A stretch of DNA of 64,000 bases from Hofstenia miamia. Its lineage: Eukaryota; Xenacoelomorpha; Acoela; Hofsteniidae. The first letter of the stretch is position 1. Every line of letters starts with the position of its first letter. Location of the stretch: assembly GCA_900660155.1 (NCBI GenBank), contig CABFPE010000709.1, forward strand, positions 84,900 to 148,899, written 5' to 3'. The notes beneath the pieces were generated by a model that worked only from the letters and a program-made list of their open reading frames with translations, ran no database searches and was not told where the DNA came from. This document shows positions 12,142 to 23,271 of this stretch, piece after piece. Position numbers and translations under genes: made by a program.

Positions 12142-12533
12142 CCGGGTGTCCCAAAAAAACTTTACCGGTTTGTTTTAATATAACTCATAAACTATAAATG
12201 TTATTGATGTGAAATAAACAACATTGCATGCAGGAAGGGCTAACTTAGATTTTGATATATAACACTACATTTCCTTACAATATTGACGGAGATACTGGCA
12301 TTTGATGTTGCAAAGTGCTTTCAAAATTTGTGAAAATATGACAAAAATCCGCTTATTAAATTAATTGGGAAGCCCTTGCTACTTCCATTAGAACTTTAGG
12401 GATTGTAACTTTAATTGTAGGCTTTTTCATTGTGAACTTACTTTTAAAAACAAAATTACACTAAGGAATGATTCTTTGGAACAAACTGATAATTAAAGTT
12501 CCACTTAAGGTAAAGCTTTTTTGGGACACCCAG
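12142..12533. mobile_element. Mariner/Tc1-type MITE, non-autonomous
   Basis: The ends are inverted repeats: CCGGGTGTCCCAAAAAAAC on the left and GTTTTTTGGGACACCCAG-like on the right, flanked by TA-rich sequence. About 392 bp, no coding capacity. TA target sites and a CCGGGTG-type end fit a Tc1/mariner superfamily element moved by another copy's transposase. The element at 31874 has similar first bases. Confidence 0.8.
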
Positions 12534-12543
12534 ATATATATAA

Positions 12544-12581
<38 letters not shown>

Positions 12582-12649
12582 TTCTTTTTGTCGATCTTGA
12601 TATTAAAAGTTTATATATTACCTTTCTGATTAATTTTATTGAGTATCCA

Positions 12650-13400
12650 TTTTTTTAGAAAATTTTAGAAATTATACCGAGTGATTTGATTACTTCTTTA
12701 TATTTCGAACAAATTCTATAAAATCTTTGAAGGATGTTAAGAAGGGCTGAAAACTTGTATTTTGAACGATAGTATGAGTATGCTGGTATATATAAGTTTG
12801 TATTTGTTTTTCAAAGTCGGAATTTGTCTTGTTATGCAAACATCTAAGAAATCCGGTTGATTATTATGTTCTTCTTTTTTAGTGAATTTTAGTGATTTTT
12901 ACTTATCATTTAAAAATTGAGGAATTCGGTAATGTTAACATTTTCTTGAAATAAATCAAAACAATCATTTTAATGACTAATGCTGCCATGAGACATCCCA
13001 ATGGTGATCCCATAGCAACACCACCGATTTGTTTGAATAGTTTATTATTGAAAGTAAAGATAGCATTGCAGAATGCCAATTTAATTAGTCCTTCAAGGGT
13101 TTGATCGTCAATCAATTTTCCCTCAATTTAAATTCCTTCAGTTGATAAAATACTTAGGATACTTGATATTGTGATATTTACTGGAATACTTGTGAACAAA
13201 GATACTACATCAAAATTTACCATCATAGTTTTATCAAAATTCAAATTCTTGTCACTTTCCTCAAGATTTCTAATGAAATCAAATGTATCACAAGCATTGT
13301 ATTTCTTAGAAATATATTATTTTAATGCATTGTCAAGGATGTTTGCTAACTGATGATTATAGCAATTTATTGATGATAGTATTGGTCAACATAAAGTTTG
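12650..13400 (-). mobile_element. Penelope-like reverse transcriptase remnant
   Basis: The minus strand contains FDVVSLFTSIPVN (about 13220-13180), the first palm block typical of Penelope-like RT, and FTFNNKLFKQIGGVAMGSPLG (about 13050-12990), the thumb-side block with the GxAMGSPL signature. The interval between them has the expected length. The YADD region is not clearly present after 12900, so the 3' part is missing or decayed. No GIY-YIG domain is adjacent. One occurs separately at 44290-44520. This is a truncated, stop-bearing fragment, not an active gene. Confidence 0.75.
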
Positions 13401-13452
13401 CATTCTAGTGGAAATTGAAAAACATTTGTAAAAATGGTATTTATAATTGTGA

Positions 13453-13483
13453 ACAGGGCCTTCTTTAATATAGAAGGCCCTGT
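13453..13483. other. Perfect hairpin, 12-bp arms with 7-base loop
   Basis: ACAGGGCCTTCT at 13453-13464 pairs with AGAAGGCCCTGT at 13472-13483 around TTAATAT. It lies about 75 bp past the stop codon of the minus-strand gene at 13558. It is strikingly GC-rich for this region. It could be an RNA 3'-end structure or the remains of a palindromic transposon. Confidence 0.6.
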
Positions 13484-13557
13484 TGTGAATAACTAACATT
13501 AAAATCAAAACATGCAAAGACAAATTCTTGTTAACAAAATTTCGCAAAAGTGTGTTT

Positions 13558-14127
13558 TTAGAGGTTGTACCAATTAGGAATTTCCAAAAATCGAAAAGCT
13601 CGCACTGGAAAAACTGCTTTTATAGCATCATGGTTAATATTTACCCAGTATTTGAGTTCTATTGCGTAGGCCTTGATCATTATTAACACTGTTTCACGAT
13701 GATCATGGCTCTTCTTTCCTATGATGTCTGCCTTCAATTTGTTAACTGTAGTTTTATTGATGAAATAGTTGTCAAGCAGATTGTGTTCCAGTATACTTGT
13801 ATCGGTGTTTATATGAGCTTTTATTAATTTCCATTTACGTCCTGGGTGTTCTTTCATAATGTGATCATAATGATAGAAGTCTTCGAGTATTTGTATAAGG
13901 AAAGGCTTTATGCAGCCACATGTTATACGGACGTGTGGCAGAGAAAAAACAGGAAGAGTAGAGGCGCACACTGTGTTACGGGATACCAAATTACTTCCAT
14001 TGTATTTTTTATCAATGACTTCTATGAGTTTGTCGATGTTATCTTGGAATTTGGATAAAAATTCATCAAAAGTTATGACAGGAATCGCAAATAATATAGC
14101 AGTAAGTATATACGTGAGGGCGAACAT
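13558..14127 (-). CDS. Secreted helical protein, family copy 1 (function unknown)
   Basis: A 189-residue protein in one exon. Residues 1-19 form a hydrophobic signal peptide (MFALTYILTAILFAIPVIT). The mature part looks all-helical: helix about 20-45, a cysteine loop with VCAST and ITCGCI (three cysteines), then three more amphipathic stretches. Possible N-glycosylation sites are NGS and NKT. The size and four-helix look recall secreted helical cytokine-like or venom-like proteins, but I recognise no family. Copies at 55537 and 58690 share nearly the whole core. The start is fixed by the signal peptide and by a TATA box about 40 bp upstream. No clear AATAAA follows the stop. Confidence 0.8.
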   Translation of the reverse strand: MFALTYILTAILFAIPVITFDEFLSKFQDNIDKLIEVIDKKYNGSNLVSRNTVCASTLPVFSLPHVRITCGCIKPFLIQILEDFYHYDHIMKEHPGRKWKLIKAHINTDTSILEHNLLDNYFINKTTVNKLKADIIGKKSHDHRETVLIMIKAYAIELKYWVNINHDAIKAVFPVRAFRFLEIPNWYNL

Positions 14128-14300
14128 AATAATTGATAATAGTAGTTTTTAAAAATTTCTTTCATGTTTATATAACTTATATTTTGAATTCCAGATTCAA
14201 TTTACAAACATTACACTTAAGCATTGCATTGGTTGATCACTATTTGGCATTAATACAGCGTTTAGAATGTAAATTGTGATTTCATAGATGAAATTCTCTA
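14128..14300 (-). promoter_or_regulatory. Promoter of family copy 1
   Basis: The minus strand shows TATATAAA at 14174-14167, about 40 bp before the ATG, CCAAT at 14232-14228 inside a CAAATAGTGATCAACCAATG block, and AGAATTTCAT at 14297-14288. The same order of boxes is found before copy 3 and, partly decayed, before copy 2. With TATA this close, the 5' UTR would be only about 10-15 bases. Confidence 0.65.
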
Positions 14301-16222
14301 ATGGATTTGCTAGTATCGATTGCTGCGCTCAACGTTGATATTTAAATGTTTTCAATTTAACAGTTTCATCCTCAGAATATATCAGACGTTTGTTTAAATC
14401 AAGCATTTATTTATTTGACTAATCTCCTTTAAATTGGGATTGCTTAAAAGGCATTTTGAGGGTAGATACAAATACCTAAAGTAATGAAAGCACATCTATG
14501 ACAAAAAAGAAAATCCCCCAAGGTGATCTATTGACATTAAAAGAGAAGTAATAGTTGGTTGGTTGTGATGCACATGGATTAAGTAATCCAGTACTCGATT
14601 TAGTGAAGCCAATATAACTCCTTGTAAGGCGTTTGATATTCCTACCCAGACTTGTCTACGAGCCGAACCGAGTTGACCCGAGCTGAGCTGAGGCGAGCTT
14701 GAGCACTGCATTTGACATAAAACGAGCCTTATTTAAGCACATTGCTAATCTATTGCTCTGCTTTTCCATTTTAAATCAAAATGACAACATCTTTTTCACT
14801 ATAATTTGGACGTAAAAATTGTCTTATTGTTTCATACGATTTTTGTGTTCCTTATAGTATTATTTCCAAGGTTTCTTTAATGTCAAGAAGATTATTGAAA
14901 AAATTCTTGAGAAAGCTCAAAATATTTAAAGACCTAAAACGAGCCTCATTGAAAAGTTCTGCATCTCAAATTGAGCTAAAAATAAAATCAAAATGAGCTG
15001 TTCTTAAGAATTTCGACTCGTTTATAAGTCTGCTCACCATCATCTGCGAAATTCGCAACGAGAATTATTTACAAGCTCATTCAAGGACTTGCACTTAAAC
15101 CAGCCTTAAGGATTTGACTGTCATTCAAATGTTTGATACACATGATAGACTAAGGAGATTTGGTAGACTCAGTGGTCAGATTATTCAGTAGCTGAGAACA
15201 TTGTAGTCAATGCTCGGTGACTCCTCGAGATTTCTTAGATGAGAACCTTGGTTACTATACTAAGCGATTGCATTTATTGTTTTTATTATGCCAGAGTTGG
15301 TTTTTGGCATTATATCAGATGATTGTTATTTGCGAATGTGTTTCATATTTCACAGCTACATCGGTTATATATTTCAGAAAGCGGAAATTTAAATTTCTCT
15401 TTGAAAACATAATTGAGTATATAGCCATATTAACAATGACAGAACGTAACTTTCAAAATGTTAAAATTTGGGAGTAAAGCATTTCATGCGCCTACACAAT
15501 CTATTTCTGGTGTTGCATTTATAACTGGCGCCTTTAGTGTTACTAGAATGATGTTCTTTGAACTTCATTTGCACAAATGTTGCAGTTTGCCAAAATTATG
15601 TCATTTAAATATAGCGCAATGCTTAAAATAGCATTTAAGTATAATCAAACACAATATGAAAAATTTCGTTGCTTCCCTTTATCCAAATGGTAGATTCTGA
15701 ACAAATAAGGAAATCGAATGAATGCTTTTGTTTGTAAACTTGACAACTCAAACTCTGTTGTAAAAATGCTTTTAACTGTGTAAGAAGCGAACAAATCCCC
15801 ACAGTGGATTAACTTAATCATGAGAATTACTAAGCATTGTCTCAATATAAGGACGGCCTTTTTCAATATAACGAACATGTATTTTCAAAATTGCAGTACT
15901 GCAAAGTAGTAATAAAACTTCCGGTTGTATATATGCAGTTTTCTAAAAATGATCATTTTTATTAACTTTTTACACTTTTCTATTGGTTTTGATATGAAAA
16001 CAGTCGTTTTTTAGAAATTCAGGATTTTACAGCCAGGCGTAAAAAAACTGTAGCCATACCCATATAAATAGTTATTCAATTTTACCCCCTTTTAAACTAT
16101 GTACCTATATGTTTTTATTCAATTTTTTGCATTTATAATAGATTCTTCCCAATGTGGTAATACCTAAGTTGTTGTTTTGAAGCCATTTGTTGTTCAGAAT
16201 TTTTACATGACAGTGCTTCTAC
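14301..16222. other. AT-rich stretch without a recognised gene
   Basis: Only short open frames are present and none has a recognisable motif. A small GC-richer patch at 14659-14705 is built of repeated GAGC-type words (GAGCCGAACCGAG, CGAGCTGAGCTGAGGCGAGC). Words like ACGAGCC recur near 14720 and 14940. It may be a decayed repeat. Confidence 0.5.
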
Positions 16223-17379
16223 ATTTAATTACATCCTATTTATTAAGCAAAACATAAAGCCTCTGAGAACATAACAATAGAGACTCCAGTTCGTGATGGG
16301 CCCACTGCCCGAAGCGGTATCTGATAACCAAGAAGCCATCCGCCATGCCGTGAAGTTCCATCAACTCAGCTCATTCTCAAAAGATTGATTTTATTATGTG
16401 TACCGTAATTAATGATAATAAAGGAGGAGCACAATTCAACTTATTACATCACTCTCAATACTGTGTATTTTTAGCAATGTAATTTATATGCAAACATGCA
16501 ATGACATTAGCTGCTAGTAAAAACTAATTAATAACTAAAGCAGCTTCCTACCCTACATTTAAAATACAGATACAACTACTACCGATAGACACTAGCTGCC
16601 ACATGATAAAAAGAGTTAAAAACCATATACAATTAAATGCAGCTTCCTAACCTACAGTAAAATATATACAAGTACGACTATTACAATAACAATATATACA
16701 AGGTCATTTTCAGTCTCATTATGGGTCTCCTACTGTTAAGAATTTGGATCAAAATAGATTAGTAAATAAATAACGGTCCTACTGTTGGCTAACTAGCCTT
16801 ATTGAGGTTTTATTACTACATGTAATTATGCAAGATTGCTAGCCAGCTAAGCATGAAGTAAAAAACCCTTATTCCTATTTGTAACTTAAATGAATTGTTT
16901 CGATCAAGGCAACAACTATCTAATTCCCTCGCAACAGCCTTGATATCATTACATGCATGAAATGTTTAGCTGCGCATTTTAAATAAATAATCAAACCGAA
17001 ATCAAAGATAAGTAACTACTAAGGAGTTTATTCTCCATCAACTGATTGTTCCTCATAGTACATATTTATATAAAAATTTTATAAACATATTTATCATTAA
17101 ACGAGTACCAGTCACCATTTTATTCTGCCTACGTAGAAAAGTTCTGCGTTAATATGGCGGTGAGCTAAAATCAACGTGGAGCTTAATTGTCCATATGTGA
17201 TTTGTCAAAAGTTAAGGTTGCAAGTACTTGCTTTAGAAAAATATTCAAATATTCAAATAACATGACTTGGTGCTAAGCTAATTCAATAAAGTACAAAGTA
17301 GGCCTAATATAATCAATTAAATTGTTATTTGATCTTGGTTTCTTCTTGTTCACTTTTACTTTTGTTGGATTATGCTACA
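16223..17379 (-). mobile_element. Solo LTR, third and older subfamily, target duplication CTAC
   Basis: It ends GGATTATGCTACA at 17379 and shares scattered blocks with the LTRs at 7848 and 4479 (for example the GCCCGAAGC-type and TCCTACTGTTAAGAATTTGGAT segments). The left end is worn (ATTACATCC at about 16229). CTAC occurs at 16219-16222 and at 17380-17383, a 4-base target duplication like the others. It interrupts the fibre-like viral fossil that lies to its right. Confidence 0.75.
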
Positions 17380-19012
17380 CTACCCAGTCCATATTCATTG
17401 TAAAATCGACCATAGCTGTCGTGGAGGATTGAATGTGTATGAAAACATTGAAAAGTTCCAAATAAATATTCAAATAGGCTTGTTAAACATCCCTCTCCTG
17501 GACCAATCAAACCAATTTCCTGGTTGAATTTATCTAATATATCACTTATAGAAATGTTCTTTTCAAAATTAACCATATAAAGACGTTGGTAACTTCTTTT
17601 GGGCTGGTTAATTCACGTTTCCTTGTTTTATTAGAACAACCCATAGATTGCACTCCAAGACTCCTGTCTTGGTATTATTTACTGTTTTCAGTATAATTGG
17701 TTCACTTACAATTTGAACTCTTTTACTCATTTTCTATGTAGGAGATTAGAAAAAAAAATAAATTTCAATAATTTGTCTTAGGAAGGAAATATGTCAAATT
17801 TTGCAAACTAATCCATGTAATAGGCCCTGTGTCATTTGGAAACAGCCAAAAGGGACTATTCTCATGTAAAATATCACACCAAATTATACCATTAGATGTA
17901 GCTAGTCCAAATATTAATTTATTATATTCTAAACTATACTCAAGTTGTTGATCAATTTTAATTATATTTGCACGCTTTTGCAAGTTGTGCTTAATCCTTT
18001 GAAACTTTCCTCTAAACAAAACTTGTGTACCAATTACCTTATATTGACAATGTTGCAAATCAGAATTATAAGAGTTTTTAAATTCAGTATCAAATTCCAT
18101 TCCTTTAATAATATCACTGTCATCAGTATTTAATTCAATGTCATTCCAAAACAAATCAGTGGTGTCAAAATATATATTATTTAAGGAAACAAATGTTTCT
18201 TTTATTACTATATTGTATGCAGACAATTCACCAAATTTACTAATTTGGACATAAACATCTTTTGATTTTTCACAAACTACTGCAAATCTTATTGTTTTTG
18301 GAGGGCAAACTTCTTTTGGTAAAGTAAATAAAGTCCAGTTGCTAGATAAAATCTTACCAGTTCTAAAAACATATTTACCTCTAAAATGTACAAAGGTATT
18401 AATTATTGTATATTATACATTATTTTTTTAAGTGTAACATATTATAATGATTTTTTGATAAGATACAAATTCCTGAAAGTCAAATGTAATGATGTTCATC
18501 TCTAACATAAATATAACCATTTTCTATTGAAATTTTGTCAAAACCTTTATCCCATAGGTAGAAAAATCTAAAACTTGTCCATGACTTTCAGTTTTTAAAA
18601 ATTGATTTTTATAAGCAGCTCCAGTAGCTTTGAAAGTTTTTATCAAACCAAATAACCATATTTTTTCAGAGAATTGTGATATTGCATAAGCCTTTGTAAA
18701 ACCATTTTCATAATTTTCAGCAAATGTTTTTCCACCTTTGGTTCTTTCAAATAATTGATTATTCTTTTGGTAATTGTCTTGTAAATTTGAATAGAAATTA
18801 TGCATAGACTCAACACTACATTATTGAGCATTGAATTGCTTAATAATTTGCAAAATCTTGTTTTCATTATTTGCAAGTTTTTTTTCAACATGATCTTCCA
18901 TTTGCTGTTTGTTAATAGTATCCCTTTCCTGTTCACCATCACAAACATTTATAATTTTCTTGTTGTACATATTTAAATCTCTATTAAAAATATTATATGC
19001 TGACAAAAGCTT
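17380..19012 (-). pseudogene. Phage-tail/fibre-like viral fossil
   Basis: The minus strand from about 19006 carries RDLNMYNKKIINVCDG followed by INKQQ, the motif found at the start of many phage tail-fibre and Polinton-type adhesion proteins (N-x-K-I-x-N-x-x-D...NK). Further on, two related segments begin VHFRGKYVFR (about 18390) and QVLFRGKFQR (about 18020), suggesting repeated beta-rich fibre domains. A last piece (17576-17380) has LIGPGEG and ILHDSYGRFYNEYGLG. The gene looks derived from a virus or Polinton-like element. It is old, with several breaks, and one end is cut by a solo LTR. Confidence 0.5.
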
Positions 19013-21230
19013 AGACCCTTTTGGACGTCATGCAACCCTAAATGAGAATGCAGAATTTAAATTAATGTGTAATGAGGGAGAAAATAGGTATGAAATAGAT
19101 GAACTGGAGAGCCTTCCAGAAGATAAATTCAAGGAAGTATTTCAACATGATATACAAGATGATGAATTACAAATGAGAGTAATGCCCAGAAGGGCATCAA
19201 AAAATAATATAAATTATACCCCTGAAACATGGGATTTAAAACTAATAACTCAGTTTAGGAAAATTGTAAATGAAGAGGCAATCACCCAGATGAGTGTATG
19301 ATCAGATGCAATGCCAATTGCAATTGAAGAGAGTGAGATGTACACACTGAGCAGAAAGGAACTGAGAGAATGTTAGTCAGAGAGACGAACCAAAAGAAAT
19401 ACCTTGTAGTCATCACTGCCAACTAAAGGGCATGGTGACCAATGGTAGCTGAGAAGAAATAACACTTAGTAGTCCTCAATGAACAGTGGCAACACTAACA
19501 TATAGAGTGGACCACGCCACCAACTAAAGAGCAAGTGGACAAAAAGTACTTGAAGTCAAAGTCCCAACTTTCCTTCAAGCACTCCACACTGCCAAGTAAA
19601 GGGCAAGTGAAGGAACAAGTATCCAGGGGAAGGTGTAATCAGTGGAAGAACTGTAGTAATATGAAAGCAATTAAAGGCTGACAGTACTACAGAATTTGCA
19701 GCTGGTCAAATGCTAATGGAATGTCCAGAAGAGAACTGACCAAAAGGGGAACAACTGAAATCCATTAGCAGTGGTTTGGAAAAATTGTATGAACCAAGCA
19801 ACAGTGCAAGAAGGCCTCTAATACTCACACAGGATGTGGTACATGCCCCTTCAGAAAGCATGAAGATGATATCAGAAAGCACCATTTACTCCACAGAACA
19901 TAATAATAGGATGTCCACAATAGATGGAGAGAAATTACACCCCTATTTCATCTCCAAGATAAAAATGATTCACAACATGTATGAAAAACTATCCCCAGAT
20001 ATGCACAGTTTAATTAGGAGACAAATGAGAACAGAAGAAACAAATTTACCAATAGTCTTAGACAAAGAAAATCACCTGATGGTCAACACAATTATCAGTT
20101 ATCCACAGAGGATGAACAAAACATTAGAGCAACCATATTTCAGAAGTAATGTACACATAAATTTCTGCAACAACTTTATGTGGGCAGATGTACAGAACAT
20201 AATTGTAGGGAAAGAAAAAATTGCTAAGTTAGAACAGATTGACTTGAACAAAGATAATCTAGTAATCATACACATAATCAAAGAAAAAGAGTACACTAGC
20301 AAACTGGAAAAACAGATACAATTATAGCAATTACAAAGCAGGAAGAAATACCACAATTTTTGTATGACATGAGCATGCAAGTACAGAATTACTTCTGAAA
20401 GAGAAAATGCAGGACAAGACAATAATATATCAAATGATCAAACTCAATTTACAAATAGATTACAGGGGAACAGTCTATAAACTAATTGTAGAACCATGGA
20501 TTGCAATAGAATTGTACCAGCAAATGAAAACAATAGAATTAACTACAAAAGTAGATGACATTGGGAAAGTCACACAATTGCACATCTAATGCAGCATTAA
20601 TCAGAGTCAAAAGCATTTGAATGAAATCCAAGAAACATTGAAAAGCATGAAAGTAACTAAAATGATGGAGGAGAAATGGCTGAAAATCAACATAGAAGCC
20701 CAGTTGAAGAGATATAACAAGTCAGTAGAAATAGTGTTGCAAGAGCTCAACAGGGCATACAAATTAAGCATTAAGAAGAATTTCAAAACCTATATATTTG
20801 ATGAAATAAACACACACAAGATTAGATACAGAACAACCATCTATTTGACACAAGATGAAACAATAAAACTGCTGATCTCAAGAAAAATGAGGATGAAACT
20901 AAGTAAGGATAAAACCTATGAAATTGCATTCTCACCAATCAACACTGCTATGAAAAACTGGATGCCAAAAGGAAACATAGAGAAATTTGTATAGCCAGAC
21001 AAACAAGAAAAACCAATGCAAACTGCACAGAAAAATATTTTGAGAGTCATTACAGACAAATATCCAATGTGCAAGATAACAATGGTCATGCTACCAATTG
21101 AAATGGGGATATGCACAAACAAACATGGGGTGTGACATCCAACACAAAGTTACAGCAAATGGAAGAACAACCATGGATAACTGCCAAACAACTTATTAAG
21201 AGAAAAATAGCAAATACAATCAAAATAGTG
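19013..21230 (+). mobile_element. Gypsy fragment with integrase C-terminal tail and ORF X, broken
   Basis: The plus strand shows an integrase-end segment (19030-19301, with MRVMPRRASKNNINYTPETW matching the tail at 7550-7480 minus), a spacer with CCAAGTAAAGGGCAAG-like units (about 19390-19620) and then ORF X (19776-20327, 20407-20589, 20617-20994). ORF X has LHPYFIS, VNTIISYP, FRSNVHINF, LNLQIDY and KTYEIAFSPIN blocks. The same blocks, in the same order, occur in the other two Gypsy elements. No LTR of its own is seen here. Fossil with several breaks. Confidence 0.75.
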
Positions 21231-22167
21231 GACACAATAAGAAACCTTGAAGATCAATTTCAATGTGGTACTATCAATGGATTTAAGTCTAATCCTCTTC
21301 TAATAACTAGTGATATAACACAGGAATCTGTATTAGGACAACTGTTATTTATTATTTTTAATTAATGATCAACCTGAATCTTGTTTGTTTAGTTTTCCAT
21401 ACTTATTTTTTGATGATCTTAAGATTATCTCTGATAGTGAAATAGACTACATTTTCCTTTCAAATTGTAGTAAGGAAAATGGAATTAAATATAGTAATGC
21501 AAAAACTGAACTTATCAGCATACCATCATTTGAGATAGTTGCACAAAGCACATCTCATATAGATTAAAGCTGTGTAACTTTATGCTTTTAGATTTAAAAA
21601 GAAATATCCCCTATAATGTTCACTATTTAAATATATTGAAATATATAAATCTTTAATTCTATCAAGAATGTGTTATGGATCAATTATATGGTATCCTAAT
21701 AAAACTGATTTCAGAAATTTAGAACATTTTCAGAGAAGATGCTCATGATGGATGTGGAGAACTGGAAATTATAAAGATAGACTTTATAAAATGTCATTAC
21801 TACAATTATCTCTCTATTTACAATATTTGGATTTAATATATTTTAACAAACTTTGCAATGACAAGCTTGATTTTCCAATTTTTGATTATATTTCTCTATA
21901 ATCTTCAAATACATCTAGTCTTAGATCACATGATCACTTACTATTTAAAGCAAAAAATTAGACAGCAAAAAATCCAACATTGTTTTTTCAACAGAATTAC
22001 TATCCTTGCTAACTACTTGCATTGTAATACAGAAATTAATTTATTCTATTGATGCATTAAAGTTAAGCATCAATTAAAGATCATTTTCTGGGGGACATTC
22101 AACAACTTTGATGTATATAGATAAATTATGTACTTATTTCTTAATTTGCAATTGTTAGGCCCCAGAT
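21231..22167 (+). mobile_element. LINE reverse transcriptase 3' remnant (Jockey/CR1-like)
   Basis: The plus strand has SDITQESVLGQLLFIIFN, which matches the S-G-V-P-Q-G-S-V-L-G-P-L-L-F block of LINE RT, then FFDDLKIIS, a decayed F-A-D-D-L-K. Downstream, about 21660-22050 resembles the C-terminal part of such RTs (CYGSIIWYPN, then DLIYFNKLCND, then FFNRITILANYLH). It is 5' truncated, as LINE copies usually are, and carries stops and frame changes. It seems to have inserted into or beside the Gypsy fragment, and a solo LTR later landed in its 3' end. Confidence 0.7.
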
Positions 22168-23271
22168 TGTAGCATCATCCAAATTAATTAATCTGTGACA
22201 TTGATTTATTAGGAGGATAAGAACAAAAACAATTATGATAAAAAAACATTGTAAAAATATATGATCAGTTTAGATTGATTTTTGTTATGCAACCAAGTAA
22301 GAACAAGTGTCAATTATGAGAGATTAGTATCTGTCAATAATAATACTTTTGTCAAAACTGAGGGGGCAAAGTTGCTTTGATTATTTTTAGCCACCATCTT
22401 GGCAGATGAACATTTTAAATTTGAAATCAACATATACTTTTCCAAAAATACTATAAATAGATTAAAACCATTGTAAGCAATTGATAAAGAAATTCATTTG
22501 GAATTCTTATATTATTTTCTTGATATGGTTTGATTATTCAATAGAATGTTGAGCTGAACAAGTGGTGTTTAGTAGTGGTCTGGATCCATCATGAGATCAA
22601 TTCTAGGGTCCTTGTGCCAGATCAAAAAAGTGCAGTTATGTTAGGAATAGGGGTTTTTCTCTTGTTTAGTTGGCTAACATTGCTACATGTATTAATTATA
22701 GCAGATTTGAAATGTTGTTGGATGACTGAAATCTAGGAATTATATCTATACTATTTTAGATCCAAATTGTTGACTATAATGTGACTGATAATATGACTGA
22801 GCTGCTAATAATTAACTAGTTATTAAAGCCAATTTATTTTGGTAATGGCTACATGTAAGATTAGTACAGCAGCTAGTAACAAGTCTGGTTGCATGAACAT
22901 GAAACACTTTTCAAAAAGATACTAAGTCAAATTGTGTCTTGTCTTGAGTATACACCAAGCTAAGATAGGGTACACATAAATTACATTGATGAGCTGAGAG
23001 GTGGAACTCAACCAAGTGGATCCTTGGTAAACAATTGAAACTGGATGTGGAGATCAGCTTCAGGCAGGTGCCCACTATCAATCATTGGAGGAGATGCTGC
23101 GTGGCTTCGTCACCTAAATAGTGAATAGTTAAATCTCGTTAAGTTAAGTTAACAGAAAGGCATAAAGGTTACAGCAGTGTTAAGTTAGTAAATCCCTACC
23201 CGCAAACATGCAACCAATGTTACACAGTAACAAAGGACAAACTGTAATAATGCCTGGTAGAGGATGTTACA
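22168..23271 (+). mobile_element. Solo LTR, target duplication AGAT, near-identical to 4479-5580
   Basis: It runs TGTAGCATCATCC to GGTAGAGGATGTTACA, 1,104 bp, flanked by AGAT at 22164-22167 and AGAT at 23272-23275. The matching flanks show it is a solo insertion, not the end of the Gypsy fragment to its left. By eye it differs from the inverted copy at 4479-5580 only at scattered bases, so this subfamily was active more recently than those at 7848 and 16223. Confidence 0.92.

Noticed and set aside
13846-14152. Open frames antisense to family copy 1, with counterparts at 55494-55818 and 58638-58971
   Set aside because: They are conserved only because the sense gene is nearly identical. They lack their own promoter boxes and sensible protein features.
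17380-17576. GPGEG...HDSYGRF as a secreted phospholipase A2-like domain
   Set aside because: Only the His-Asp and Gly-Pro-Gly words agree. The cysteines and spacing of that family are not present.
22168-23271. This LTR as the 3' LTR of the Gypsy fragment at 19013-21230
   Set aside because: The AGAT duplication on both sides shows that it is an independent solo LTR, and a LINE remnant lies between.
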